This document shows, piece after piece, positions 1 through 7,204 of a stretch of DNA of 20,914 bases (position 1 is the first letter of the stretch; the number at the start of each line of letters is the position of its first letter). The DNA comes from a virus, in the IMG/VR virus record IMGVR_UViG_3300023284_000313, positions 1-20,914 of that record. The stretch is one strand, 5' to 3'. A model generated the notes under the pieces. The model had not been told where the DNA came from. It worked only from the letters and a program-made list of their open reading frames with translations, and did no database searches. The position numbers and the translations under genes were made by a program.

Positions 1-93
1 AATATGAACATAGGCAACTACTCAGCAGGTCAGTATATAGACGCTAAGAGCTTCTTTAAAGGAGAGTTCATTTCTTCTTCTTTTTCTTCTTAG
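1..93 (+). CDS. possible 3' end of a plus-strand gene (partial)
   Basis: A plus-strand frame is open from the first base of the window to a TAG at 91-93, giving 30 residues that end in a serine/phenylalanine-rich tail. All three minus-strand frames over bases 1-67 contain stops, so if this stretch is coding, plus is the better strand. It would converge on the long minus-strand operon and overlap its last gene by 26 bp. No domain can be recognised in so short a piece, and a 31-codon open frame can occur by chance, so this is tentative. If real, it is the C-terminus of a gene that starts outside the window. Confidence 0.35.
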   Translation, partial: NMNIGNYSAGQYIDAKSFFKGEFISSSFSS

Positions 94-280
94 GTAAATG
101 TTTTCTGGTTTCTTTTATCCTGTCTTTCATTAGTCCTTTTACATATTGAGCCTGGCATACTGCTGCTCTTTGTTGGGTTGTCTTAAACTCTTTGCGGATC
201 TCTGGATCGCTCATACATCTTGTTATGAATACCCCTTTAGATTCTCCTGTCTTTAAATTAGGCAGTGGCATTCTCTTCAT
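68..280 (-). CDS. small phage protein with RCMSD motif and poly-lysine tail
   Basis: A 70-residue basic protein. Its N-terminal part (MPLPNLKTGES, then FITRCMSDPEIRKEF and QRAAVCQAQ) matches a pattern I know from short phage proteins or domains found near packaging and head genes, in which a conserved RCMSD and an AVC..Q motif recur. The function is not known to me. The C-terminus ends in seven consecutive lysines, written as mixed AAG/AAA codons. The start could be the first ATG (280) or the ATG three codons later (271), which gives the usual MPLP beginning. It overlaps the upstream gene by 14-23 bp and is the last minus-strand gene visible at the left edge. Confidence 0.7.
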   Translation of the reverse strand: MKRMPLPNLKTGESKGVFITRCMSDPEIRKEFKTTQQRAAVCQAQYVKGLMKDRIKETRKHLPKKKKKKK

Positions 281-488
281 ATTTAGTTATCTCTCTGAAC
301 ATATCGTTTAGCATATTATCTGTACAGCCTGCACAACCTAAATTGGGATACTGATACCCTATCTCTTGATATATCCCTGCTATGTTATGAGGGCTTGATA
401 CCCAGCTTTTGCTCTTGTTGTAAAGCTTTACCCTCTCCAGGTCTCCTGTGTCTCTTAACCTTCGATATTGCTCTATGCTTAAAGACAT
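258..488 (-). CDS. hypothetical protein, 76 aa
   Basis: Unrecognised. The frame is open from 623, but I chose the ATG at 488 (MSLSIEQYRRLRDTGDLERV), because it overlaps the stop of the upstream membrane gene by only 10 bp and removes an arginine-rich extension that lies wholly inside that gene. The N-terminal part is charged and probably helical. The C-terminal half has a CAGC motif (two cysteines three apart) followed by a helix, which could hold a metal or a disulphide. It sits between a membrane protein and the RCMSD protein at the end of the operon. No function is proposed. Confidence 0.6.
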   Translation of the reverse strand: MSLSIEQYRRLRDTGDLERVKLYNKSKSWVSSPHNIAGIYQEIGYQYPNLGCAGCTDNMLNDMFREITKYEENATA

Positions 489-736
489 CCGTAGTTTTTT
501 ACTCTGTTTACTAGTCCTGTAATTAGTATCGCTATGATTGAGCATATCCCTGCGCTCATTAGGGCTTCTAAGAGAGCTTCTTCTAAGATGAACCATATCA
601 GACCTCCCCAAAAAGCCATGCACTTCTGACAGTCGAAAGGAATGATTCTTACGTTCAATTTAATCAGCCCCTTGACCCAGATAAATAACTCTACCCATAC
701 TATTGCTAAACAAGGAATGCCTAAATAATAAATCAC
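479..736 (-). CDS. small membrane protein with CxxC motif
   Basis: An 85-residue protein with two or three hydrophobic segments, roughly residues 3-26, 40-58 and 60-78. A short loop between the first two carries DCQKCMAFWGG. A cysteine pair followed by FW at a membrane boundary recurs in small phage and bacterial inner-membrane proteins of unknown function. Its start overlaps the stop of the upstream methyltransferase by 4 bp (ATGA), so the two are probably translated together. A role in the envelope is inferred from its hydrophobicity only. Confidence 0.65.
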   Translation of the reverse strand: MIYYLGIPCLAIVWVELFIWVKGLIKLNVRIIPFDCQKCMAFWGGLIWFILEEALLEALMSAGICSIIAILITGLVNRVKNYGCL

Positions 737-1302
737 TTATCTTTGAACTTTAGCTTCTTAAATTCCTTCTCTTTGATGAATTCGTTGTCTTTGGTCTTTC
801 TCAATATGCAGTAAACATTCCAGCCGTTTGTTACATTGCCCATTGCAGGGTGTTCTCCTATCTTGATGATCTCATATCTCATTAGTCTGGCTAGTACTTT
901 GTAGAAGTCTACTGAGGTATAGTTAAACCCGTGTTTAGGCCAGTTGCCTGTCTTGGGGTTTTCTGAGATTATCAGCCCTCCCTCTTTGCAAAGGTCATGC
1001 TTATATTTCCATACGTTGAAGTAGTTACGTATGTGTTCGCTAGTTCCAAAGTCAGTAACCCACTCAACGGGCTCCAGCTTGCATTCAGAGCGTTCGAGAT
1101 CGATAGGTAGTGCATTGTTTTCTTTGTTTAAGTCTATACATTGATACTCCATCTTTCTTTCTCTGTACCAAATATCAGCATACATAGGATTAGGATAGGG
1201 AGCATCATAAAGATTCTGTGCGCCTAGCTCACATACTTTCCCTGGTCGTACATGTTGCAAGGCCTCAGTGAGTAATTCTATGGTAAAGGTTGTTATTCCC
1301 AT
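733..1302 (-). CDS. putative SAM-dependent methyltransferase
   Basis: A 189-residue protein that reads as a short class I methyltransferase. The glycine-containing SAM loop is KVCELGAQN at residues 22-30, the acidic end of strand 2 is YQCIDLNKE at 53-61, and a WVTDFGTSEHI segment at 81-91 fits the post-strand-4 region. EGGLIISENP (107-116) and HGFNYTSVDFYK (124-135) follow. The motif order is as expected, but the substrate cannot be read from sequence. It lies at the downstream end of the glycosyltransferase block, so a sugar or glycan substrate is likely by context, not shown. It starts 1 bp after the stop of the 64-aa gene upstream and overlaps the membrane gene downstream by 4 bp. Confidence 0.75.
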   Translation of the reverse strand: MGITTFTIELLTEALQHVRPGKVCELGAQNLYDAPYPNPMYADIWYRERKMEYQCIDLNKENNALPIDLERSECKLEPVEWVTDFGTSEHIRNYFNVWKYKHDLCKEGGLIISENPKTGNWPKHGFNYTSVDFYKVLARLMRYEIIKIGEHPAMGNVTNGWNVYCILRKTKDNEFIKEKEFKKLKFKDK

Positions 1303-1303
1303 G

Positions 1304-1498
1304 TTATCCTCTTAAAGTTATTTCCTCAATTAATTCTCCACACCAATCTCTAACTTCATTAAGGTAAGCTCTTGCATCTGGAGCGTTGCCTGCTGCATTT
1401 ATCAAATCAATTCTATCAACTTGATAAGGTGCTGAATATACTGCCTCTTTTGTAGGGTTATCTTTAACAGTTTCTTTGGTAACTTTCTTTTTAGCCAT
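1304..1498 (-). CDS. hypothetical protein, 64 aa
   Basis: Unrecognised. The N-terminus is lysine-rich (MAKKKVTKETVKD) and probably disordered. The C-terminal half, from about residue 28, looks helical and includes a DARAYLNEVRDWCGELIEE stretch. It is packed between the two-domain glycosyltransferase (5 bp gap) and the methyltransferase (1 bp gap), so it is very probably a real gene of the same transcript. Confidence 0.6.
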   Translation of the reverse strand: MAKKKVTKETVKDNPTKEAVYSAPYQVDRIDLINAAGNAPDARAYLNEVRDWCGELIEEITLRG

Positions 1499-1503
1499 GA
1501 TTT

Positions 1504-2754
1504 TTAGTTTAGACCTTTGTTTAAAAATATAACTTCATGCTCTCCTGATTCGTGATGTGGAGGATAGCAAAGCTGACCGTAAGGTACGAAATCTATGCCA
1601 CTTTTCCAAAGTAAATAACTAAGGATTGCCTGATCGTGGCGGTGTCCTTTCTCTGCTCCCTTGCCGTCGTTGAAGCTACCTAAATCTGCTTGCCTTATCC
1701 ACTCGTCTAGTATCTTATTGACATGCTCAAATCGTACATCCATCACAATAACACAAGCCATTATCTGAGGACACTCCTCTATGTCTGTGGCTCCTAGATT
1801 CTTAATGGCATGTTCATCTATGTAATATTTCAAGGGATGTCCTACATTATCGTAAATAGTAAACCCGTTTGTCCCTGCGTAATCCAAAGCTTTGTCTGGG
1901 TTTCTCAAGATCCTTACTGTGGAATCTATCCATATTATTTGTTCATATCCTTTGAGCCTTGCTGCATCAAATAAAGCAGGCTTAAATCCATACGGTCTGT
2001 CTTTATGTGATATCCCTTTCCACTTATGGATAGTAACTCCATTGTGTTCTGTTAGTTGGTGATCGGGAGAGCATATCATAAAATCTGTCTCCAGCCCTAT
2101 CTCCTTAACTGAGTCTATCATTCCAAGTAAAGCCTGGTTATAATCCTCTCTTCCTTTGGAGCTAAATGATATCACGCACGTCTTAGGTCTTGCCTTTTTC
2201 TCTACTTCAATGGCTGCTGTCTCTGAGTCTTCATACCTGTAAATATGTAAAGGCTTGTTTATGATTATTTCTGAATTGACTCTTTCTACCGCTTGTTCTG
2301 CCCACTTGTAATCTTCTCCATACATAATATCTTGGAAGGTGATGTCTTGTATTAGCTCTCTTCTCCATACGTCTGAGGTATAAGGCTTTCGCTTTACTGT
2401 TACGGTTTTATTATGTAATTGTTCGTTCTCATATTCTTTGGAGGTAGCAACCATGTATTTGACACCGTTAATCCATGACTCATGCAGATAGCAAATAACA
2501 TCTACCCCAGATTCTATTGCCTTCATGACTTCTTCAAAGAATTCTGGGAATAGCTCATCATCATCATCTAACCACATAACATACTCTCCTTGAGCGAGTT
2601 GCAACAATGCGTTACGCTTTGCTCCTATGCTTCGTTTCTTATTGTCGATAAGACAGAGCCATTCGATATCGTCTCGGTGTCGGAAGTCTTGAGACATCTT
2701 TTGCAATTTGCTTATCCTGTCAGGGATTGAGGCTGTGAGTATTGATAGTTTCAT
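1504..2754 (-). CDS. two-domain glycosyltransferase (GT-A plus second transferase-like domain)
   Basis: A 416-residue protein. Residues 1-190 form a family-2-like GT-A domain. MKLSILTASIPDR opens the first strand, GAKRNALLQLAQGEY (44-58) precedes the nucleotide-sugar and metal site WLDDDDE (61-67), and GEDYKW (146-151) fits the acceptor/base motif. Residues 191-416 form a separate alpha/beta domain starting KTCVISFSSKGR. It has FKPALFDAARLKGYEQIIWIDSTVRI (257-282), where IDS resembles a DxD-type metal site, and HRHDQAILSYLLWK (371-384), as in small-molecule transferases that read a partner residue after a cisoid loop. I infer a bifunctional enzyme adding two sugars. The sugar and acceptor are unknown. 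Its start overlaps the upstream gene by 4 bp. Confidence 0.82.
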   Translation of the reverse strand: MKLSILTASIPDRISKLQKMSQDFRHRDDIEWLCLIDNKKRSIGAKRNALLQLAQGEYVMWLDDDDELFPEFFEEVMKAIESGVDVICYLHESWINGVKYMVATSKEYENEQLHNKTVTVKRKPYTSDVWRRELIQDITFQDIMYGEDYKWAEQAVERVNSEIIINKPLHIYRYEDSETAAIEVEKKARPKTCVISFSSKGREDYNQALLGMIDSVKEIGLETDFMICSPDHQLTEHNGVTIHKWKGISHKDRPYGFKPALFDAARLKGYEQIIWIDSTVRILRNPDKALDYAGTNGFTIYDNVGHPLKYYIDEHAIKNLGATDIEECPQIMACVIVMDVRFEHVNKILDEWIRQADLGSFNDGKGAEKGHRHDQAILSYLLWKSGIDFVPYGQLCYPPHHESGEHEVIFLNKGLN

Positions 2755-3188
2755 TTTATAAAAAAGTTATCACTATTTTTGTATTTCTTTTCCATGTATT
2801 CAAAAAAATCACCTCCAATCTTAAAGCCTATGGCTCTATTTTTATACGGTACAAATTTCTTTTCTCTTCTATCCTTAACATATTTATATACTTGTTTTTT
2901 ATATTTGTTTTTATATATTCTGCTTTCTACTTGCCATTTACCAGGAATTATTGCATATGATTCAGTTTCATAAAAAAACTTTAAAGTTTTTACTAATAAG
3001 TCACAATCAAATAAATGATTATACTTTAGCCATCGTTCATGTCTAGTCTCATCAAGCTGCTCGGCCTCTCTATATTTGTTATCCCAATAATCCTTCTCGG
3101 CTTTTTCAGCTTCTTCATGAGTATCAAATTCAGTTGCCTCTGTAATATATGCTATATGCTTTCCTGTTGTATAATTTTTAACTGACAT
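2751..3188 (-). CDS. hypothetical protein, 145 aa
   Basis: Unrecognised. It is highly charged and lysine/tyrosine-rich, with no signal peptide or membrane segment. The N-terminal 20 residues (SVKNYTTGKHIAYITEATE) look like beta strands. Residues 22-65 are strongly helical and may form a coiled coil (EEAEKAEKDYWDNKYREAEQ). A basic segment KYKKQVYKYVKDRREKK covers about 95-111. Neighbours are the two-domain glycosyltransferase (4 bp overlap) and the FkbM-type methyltransferase (start and stop share one base), so it may assist the glycan pathway, but nothing in its sequence shows that. Confidence 0.65.
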   Translation of the reverse strand: MSVKNYTTGKHIAYITEATEFDTHEEAEKAEKDYWDNKYREAEQLDETRHERWLKYNHLFDCDLLVKTLKFFYETESYAIIPGKWQVESRIYKNKYKKQVYKYVKDRREKKFVPYKNRAIGFKIGGDFFEYMEKKYKNSDNFFIK

Positions 3189-3772
3189 TATTTAGCTAAT
3201 ATTAAATTCTCTGCGTTCTTATGAATTAACTTCATACCAAAATCCCCACAATAATTAATGTACTTGTCTTCTTCCTTTCCGTTAAATTCTATGCAAACCA
3301 TCTCTGTTCCGGTTGCATCCAGATCAATCTGAGTCAGAATGTCATAGTCTAATCCCTCGGTGTCTATTGAGATGAACTCAAAGAAGAAAGGGTTTTCTTC
3401 ATAGAATTCTTCCCAAGTTACCAGGTTTACTTCTGTCTCTGTAAAGGTTTCATCAACCCAGCGCTTTGTTTCTATCTCAACACATGTTCCTACTGCATTG
3501 GCATTGTCCCAAAACTTCACCTTGCCTGTCTTTTGTCCTATCCCTATATTGCAACAAAGAACTTTATGTCCAAACTGTTGACAATTTTCTTTTAGCTTCT
3601 CAAAAATTGAAGGACTCGGCTCCAGACAAATACCTTTCCATCCCTTGTCTGCTAAGGCTCTGGTGTTGCTTAATCCAATTCCATCGTAGGCTCCTATATC
3701 TAAAAAAGTTCCTTCCTTCTCTTCAAAGTATTTAAGGATATGCTGTTCTTCTGAATTTTGTGAATAGCTCAA
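3188..3772 (-). CDS. FkbM-family methyltransferase
   Basis: A 194-residue class I SAM methyltransferase of the FkbM type, a family that O-methylates sugars and polyketides. The SAM loop is FLDIGAYDGIGLSNT (23-37), where DIGAYDG is the family's typical motif I. GICLEPSPSIFEKL (47-60) is motif II, with the glutamate that binds the SAM ribose. FISIDTEGLDYDILTQID (133-150) is the family's hallmark IDTEG.(D/E)..IL segment, and MVCIEFNG (158-165) follows. It overlaps the upstream glycosyltransferase by 4 bp. Methylating a sugar of the glycan made by its neighbours is the simplest role. An N-terminal MSYSQNSEEQHIL is also common in this family. Confidence 0.88.
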   Translation of the reverse strand: MSYSQNSEEQHILKYFEEKEGTFLDIGAYDGIGLSNTRALADKGWKGICLEPSPSIFEKLKENCQQFGHKVLCCNIGIGQKTGKVKFWDNANAVGTCVEIETKRWVDETFTETEVNLVTWEEFYEENPFFFEFISIDTEGLDYDILTQIDLDATGTEMVCIEFNGKEEDKYINYCGDFGMKLIHKNAENLILAK

Positions 3773-4317
3773 TATAGTTTGTTTTGTGTTGAGTAACGAT
3801 AATGATACATGTCTCTGTCAATGAATACCTCTGTCTTTAAAAGATTCCTGTTCTTTATCTCAGTACTCCAGGCGTAATCTTCTTGGTTGGATTTGTGTGG
3901 GAATTTCACCAGTTCGGCTATCTCTCTTTTGATAGGGCTTATATGATTGGGATATCTTAAATAGATTCCGTTTATCAGTTTGAAGGGATGCCCCAACTTT
4001 ATCTCAAAGTTCTCTCTGGTGGCTCCATTGGTAGTCATGTAGCCTCTCATTCCTACGCAGTCTGGCTTTGTTTCTATGGCTTGTAATATCTCATTGACAT
4101 AGTATTCAGGAACCCAGTCATCATCATCAATGAATACCGTGTAATCTCCCTTTGCCATATTTATCAACCAGTTCCTTTTCTCTCCTGTTGTTATGTTCAT
4201 TTCTTGATTCCAGATAATCTGTACCTTTGAAGTTCTCTGACTAGATAAATGACTTAATAAATCATTGAGCATCTCTTCTCTTTGTGGTACTGTGCATATA
4301 AGGATGGAGAGTTTCAT
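3769..4317 (-). CDS. family-2-like glycosyltransferase (GT-A)
   Basis: A 182-residue single-domain GT-A enzyme. MKLSILICTVPQREEML is the first strand and loop, TTGEKRNWLINMAKGDY (43-59) leads into the metal and nucleotide-sugar site VFIDDDDWVP (61-70), and NQEDYAW (144-150) is the acceptor-side ED motif. Opening, DDDD and EDY.W motifs match those of the N-terminal domain at 1504-2754, so the two are probably paralogues. It is short for the family and probably lacks a membrane anchor, so it would act in the cytoplasm on a soluble or lipid-linked acceptor. It overlaps the genes on both sides by 4 bp. Confidence 0.85.
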   Translation of the reverse strand: MKLSILICTVPQREEMLNDLLSHLSSQRTSKVQIIWNQEMNITTGEKRNWLINMAKGDYTVFIDDDDWVPEYYVNEILQAIETKPDCVGMRGYMTTNGATRENFEIKLGHPFKLINGIYLRYPNHISPIKREIAELVKFPHKSNQEDYAWSTEIKNRNLLKTEVFIDRDMYHYRYSTQNKLY

Positions 4318-4541
4318 AGTTCTCTAATTGTTTTTACCATTTCTTTTTTAAACTCCCTTTTAATTTGTCTTTCTGTCTTGGTTTTTTCTTTCATCTGATT
4401 AGCATGTCTCTTATGCCAAAACTCATGGCTCTCAATAAGTCTTTTTATTTCATGTATTAATTCCTCTTTTGAAAACTTTCCTATTGCGCCCCAATCTCGT
4501 TGGTCTACTTTTCGTATATTACTAAATTCTTTATCAGTCAT
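4314..4541 (-). CDS. hypothetical charged helical protein, 75 aa
   Basis: Unrecognised. Residues 22-75 are rich in K, E and R and predicted mostly helical, with EELIHEIKRLIESHEFW then a strongly basic stretch ending KREFKKEMVKTIREL. This resembles small phage proteins that bind nucleic acid or a partner enzyme, but no motif decides it. It overlaps both flanking glycosyltransferase genes by 4 bp, which makes it a confident gene even though its role is open. Confidence 0.6.
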   Translation of the reverse strand: MTDKEFSNIRKVDQRDWGAIGKFSKEELIHEIKRLIESHEFWHKRHANQMKEKTKTERQIKREFKKEMVKTIREL

Positions 4542-5245
4542 ACTGGTTGTTTTGAGTTAGGATAAAATAATGGTAAGTGATACTCTTCTGGCAGATTAAA
4601 GTTTGCTGATCTCCTTCGTTTAAATACTTCCTCATCTTGATGGAAGTAACTCTCTGTTTCTCTGTAATGAACATCCCATTGTCCCTTCCCATAAGCAGGG
4701 TGATTGTGTTGAAATATTTGCCTGTCAACATACTTGTACTTTCCTAGCATCTGAGCTACGACTGTTTGTTCATTGTCACACCAAAGAGAATAATAATCAT
4801 TATGATAGATATAATTGAACCTGTCATAATACTTACGTCCCATAATTGACATAGTTACCAAGCACTTATTGTTACCGTCGGGATAATGCAATAAACAATC
4901 CAAATCTTCAGGCATATCTTTTCTTATGATATCATCGAATCCGTCCACTATCCATTCCATGTCATCACTCATGTTAATTAAGATGTCCCATTCTATTGCT
5001 GCACTTGCGAAATGCATATCTCTATTGATAGCATCGATCTTGCCGTCACTAATTCCTTTATCCCATTGGTAATTTATTTTGCCATTACCAATAAACGCAA
5101 TGACTTCAGGCAATGTCTTATCGTTTCCATCTAATGTCAACCATACTAAATGATCTTTACTACTTATCTTATTATCTATATTAGTCAAACAATCTCTCAG
5201 CTTATCAGGTCTTCCTCTGGATGGAAACTTGAATAGTATTTTCAT
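4538..5245 (-). CDS. GT-A glycosyltransferase-like protein
   Basis: A 235-residue protein that I read as a GT-A fold. ILFKFPSRGRPDKLRDCL (3-20) is a common opening of phage and bacterial glycosyltransferase-like proteins. WLTLDGND (35-42) follows strand 2, and ILINMSDDMEWIVDGFDD (88-105) supplies a DD pair at the place of the DxD metal site. The histidine-rich segment FQHNHPAYGKGQWDVHY (about 178-194) lies where acceptor-binding residues usually are. The motifs are weaker than in its neighbours, so activity is less certain. It overlaps flanking genes by 4 bp. Confidence 0.72.
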   Translation of the reverse strand: MKILFKFPSRGRPDKLRDCLTNIDNKISSKDHLVWLTLDGNDKTLPEVIAFIGNGKINYQWDKGISDGKIDAINRDMHFASAAIEWDILINMSDDMEWIVDGFDDIIRKDMPEDLDCLLHYPDGNNKCLVTMSIMGRKYYDRFNYIYHNDYYSLWCDNEQTVVAQMLGKYKYVDRQIFQHNHPAYGKGQWDVHYRETESYFHQDEEVFKRRRSANFNLPEEYHLPLFYPNSKQPV

Positions 5246-5436
5246 TTATCTTCTATTTTAATCCACCCAACAATACTGCCAACGCCAGTGCAGGCTGCTA
5301 CTGTATAAAAGACTTCTGCTTTTCCTATCGGCTCCCAGTTACAATTCGCAGCTTTAATAATGCATTTTATTTCGCCTATTAAGGCTAAGCTAATTATTAT
5401 AAAATAACAGCCCCAAAGTATATTTTCTATTTTCAT
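5242..5436 (-). CDS. small two-helix membrane protein, 64 aa
   Basis: Two hydrophobic segments, roughly residues 6-28 and 42-58, are joined by a short loop containing CNWEPIGKAE. The protein is unrecognised. It starts and stops inside 4-bp overlaps with two glycosyltransferase genes, so it is part of the same translational chain. A membrane partner for lipid-linked glycan assembly is conceivable but is only inference from position. Confidence 0.6.
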   Translation of the reverse strand: MKIENILWGCYFIIISLALIGEIKCIIKAANCNWEPIGKAEVFYTVAACTGVGSIVGWIKIEDK

Positions 5437-6119
5437 ATCGGTTGGTGAATTTTAAGTTTGTTCATGGCTTTAATAAATATCGGTCTATTGATTTCTATTA
5501 ACTCCTCCTTATTGTCTATGCTTGATCGTTGCTTTTCGCTTAATCTCCCCTCTCCGTAATCCATTGCTGCTAAATACTTTTCCGTTCCTTTTACTTTTAT
5601 GTAAGGACTAGAGTTTAACCCGGCTGCGTGAATCCTTTGAGAGTATTCAGCGTGTTCAAATCCGTATTGCCCAAAGTTCTTATTGAAACCACCTACCTTT
5701 TGTATTACTTCTTTTGTAAGAAACATAAATACTCCTCCGCATTCTTGATAGTGATTTAATACAACAGAATCTAATCGAAATCTGCCGTCCTTCCTTTTTT
5801 TACCCGTCTGCTTAATTAATTTATGATAAGAATCTTTTAGGTATAAAAAATGATGTTCTCCTGTTTTCCTGTGAGCTTCTATGAAAAAATGAGAAAATCC
5901 AATCGTAAGAATTTTACAATCATCATCAAATAAAAATATGTATTTGCATTTATCTAATTCTTTTAAGCATCTATTTTTTGCTTCTGCAATATTTGAGCAA
6001 TCATCTATTATTACTGAATGAGTACAAAATCCAAATTTCTTCATGTTTTCTAAATCCTTATCCCATTCAGCACGATGCTCTGGTCTATTATAATTTGTTA
6101 CTCCTATTCCTATTCGCAT
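5433..6119 (-). CDS. family-2-like glycosyltransferase (GT-A)
   Basis: A 228-residue GT-A enzyme. The first strand is RIGIGVTNYNRPEH (2-15), HSVIIDDCSNIAEAKNRCL (34-52) follows strand 2, and YIFLFDDDC (60-68) is the DxD-type metal and nucleotide-sugar site. ECGGVFMFLTKEVIQKVGGFNKNFGQYGFEHAEYSQRI is the region after the acceptor loop, with GGF and a glutamate-rich EHAEYSQR motif, as in polypeptide GalNAc-transferase-like and chondroitin-synthase-like family-2 enzymes. The substrate is unknown. It overlaps the GT-B gene upstream by 10 bp and the small membrane gene downstream by 4 bp. Confidence 0.85.
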   Translation of the reverse strand: MRIGIGVTNYNRPEHRAEWDKDLENMKKFGFCTHSVIIDDCSNIAEAKNRCLKELDKCKYIFLFDDDCKILTIGFSHFFIEAHRKTGEHHFLYLKDSYHKLIKQTGKKRKDGRFRLDSVVLNHYQECGGVFMFLTKEVIQKVGGFNKNFGQYGFEHAEYSQRIHAAGLNSSPYIKVKGTEKYLAAMDYGEGRLSEKQRSSIDNKEELIEINRPIFIKAMNKLKIHQPI

Positions 6120-7204
6120 AGTCTTTCGTATAGTTGTAAGCGTTTCTTATTCACCGTGTTAATGTTGTATTTGTCTTTCACATCTTCATAAAGTTGCTCT
6201 CCTAAATCTCTAATCCGGTTGGGGTTCTCTGCTAACTTTCTCATGTGAACATACCAGTCAATGAAGTCTCTGCCTGGTTTTACCAATAAGCAGTTGTCGT
6301 TTATTATCAGATCGTAAGGTTTTACCTGGGAAACAATACAGGCTTTCTTTTTAAACCCTGCCTCTATCATTTTAAGTTCTGACTTGCACCGGTTAAAAGG
6401 AGTATCGTCTAAAGGGATGAGAGCGCAGTCTATCTGATCGTAAAGAGTGGCGTAATTGTAAACATCTTTTCCCCACAATCTTCGGTAAGGTTCATCTGCT
6501 ATATCTTCTTTTATATACTTTTTTAGACGGTCTCTGTAAGTTGGTGTGCATAACTTAAAGTCATTGGTGAAGGTTCTTTCAATGCTAGCGTATTCTTGCC
6601 CACTTGAAAACGTTGAACAGACCTGTATTTTCTTTCTTAAATTGTAATCCAGGCTTACTCGTTTAAAGCTGTCTGTCATCAGTTCAATATCCTTCCGGTG
6701 GAATACCCCTCCTATCCATCCAAACCTCGCTCTATCGCTCTCTATGGGCTTTGTAGACCATTGTTTCTCTGTGGGGTCTATGGCGTTTTCTAATATGGTT
6801 ACGTTCTTGTTGAAGTCTTTGATCTTATCTGCCAGATACGGAGTTGTTGTTGTTACCCAATCTGCACCCCTCATAGCTTCTTCTGTTTGTTTAGGGATGT
6901 CGTTTTCCTGGTAAGTTTTATACATCGGGTGGCTTCTATCTAAATGCCAGTAGTCGTCTATGTCGAAGAGAATCTTTAGTCCGGCCTTTCGGTATTTGTC
7001 GTAATACTCCTGGGTCTTTCCTTTGTAACTGGCTATCCTTAAAATTTGTACGCATTGAAACCCTGTTAAGTCTGTTCCGTAGGCTGCCTGAGTCTTGATG
7101 ACTTCTATTTGGTTCTTCTTTAGCATTGTCCAATGAGGGAGTATCTGCCTGAAATATTGTAAGGCTGTCTCGTCTTTGGCTACTTCGATTAGGACTTTGA
7201 CCAT
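6110..7204 (-). CDS. GT-B glycosyltransferase (family-4-like)
   Basis: A 364-residue two-Rossmann-domain (GT-B) enzyme. The N-terminal domain has LKILFDIDDYWHLDRSHPMY (76-95), a segment recurrent in phage and Bacteroidota GT-B proteins, then TTTTPYLADKI (118-128) and VTILENAID (135-143), the typical end of the acceptor domain. The C-terminal domain starts FGWIGGVFHRKDIELM (161-176), where the glycine loop contacts the nucleotide. IPLDDTPFNRCKSELKMIEAG (about 279-299) resembles the donor-binding E-x7-E region. It is probably cytoplasmic. Its start lies 16 bp inside the upstream sigma-like gene, the widest overlap of the cassette, which suggests tight coupling. Donor and acceptor are unknown. 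Confidence 0.85.
   Translation of the reverse strand: MVKVLIEVAKDETALQYFRQILPHWTMLKKNQIEVIKTQAAYGTDLTGFQCVQILRIASYKGKTQEYYDKYRKAGLKILFDIDDYWHLDRSHPMYKTYQENDIPKQTEEAMRGADWVTTTTPYLADKIKDFNKNVTILENAIDPTEKQWSTKPIESDRARFGWIGGVFHRKDIELMTDSFKRVSLDYNLRKKIQVCSTFSSGQEYASIERTFTNDFKLCTPTYRDRLKKYIKEDIADEPYRRLWGKDVYNYATLYDQIDCALIPLDDTPFNRCKSELKMIEAGFKKKACIVSQVKPYDLIINDNCLLVKPGRDFIDWYVHMRKLAENPNRIRDLGEQLYEDVKDKYNINTVNKKRLQLYERLCE

Noticed and set aside
489-623. Upstream extension of the 76-aa gene
   Set aside because: It lies inside the membrane gene in another frame and is arginine/serine-rich, typical of a shadow frame.
2742-2973. Plus-strand hydrophobic frames opposite the 145-aa gene
   Set aside because: They are antisense images of a lysine-rich gene (lysine codons read as phenylalanine/leucine), with no plus-strand promoter or spacing.
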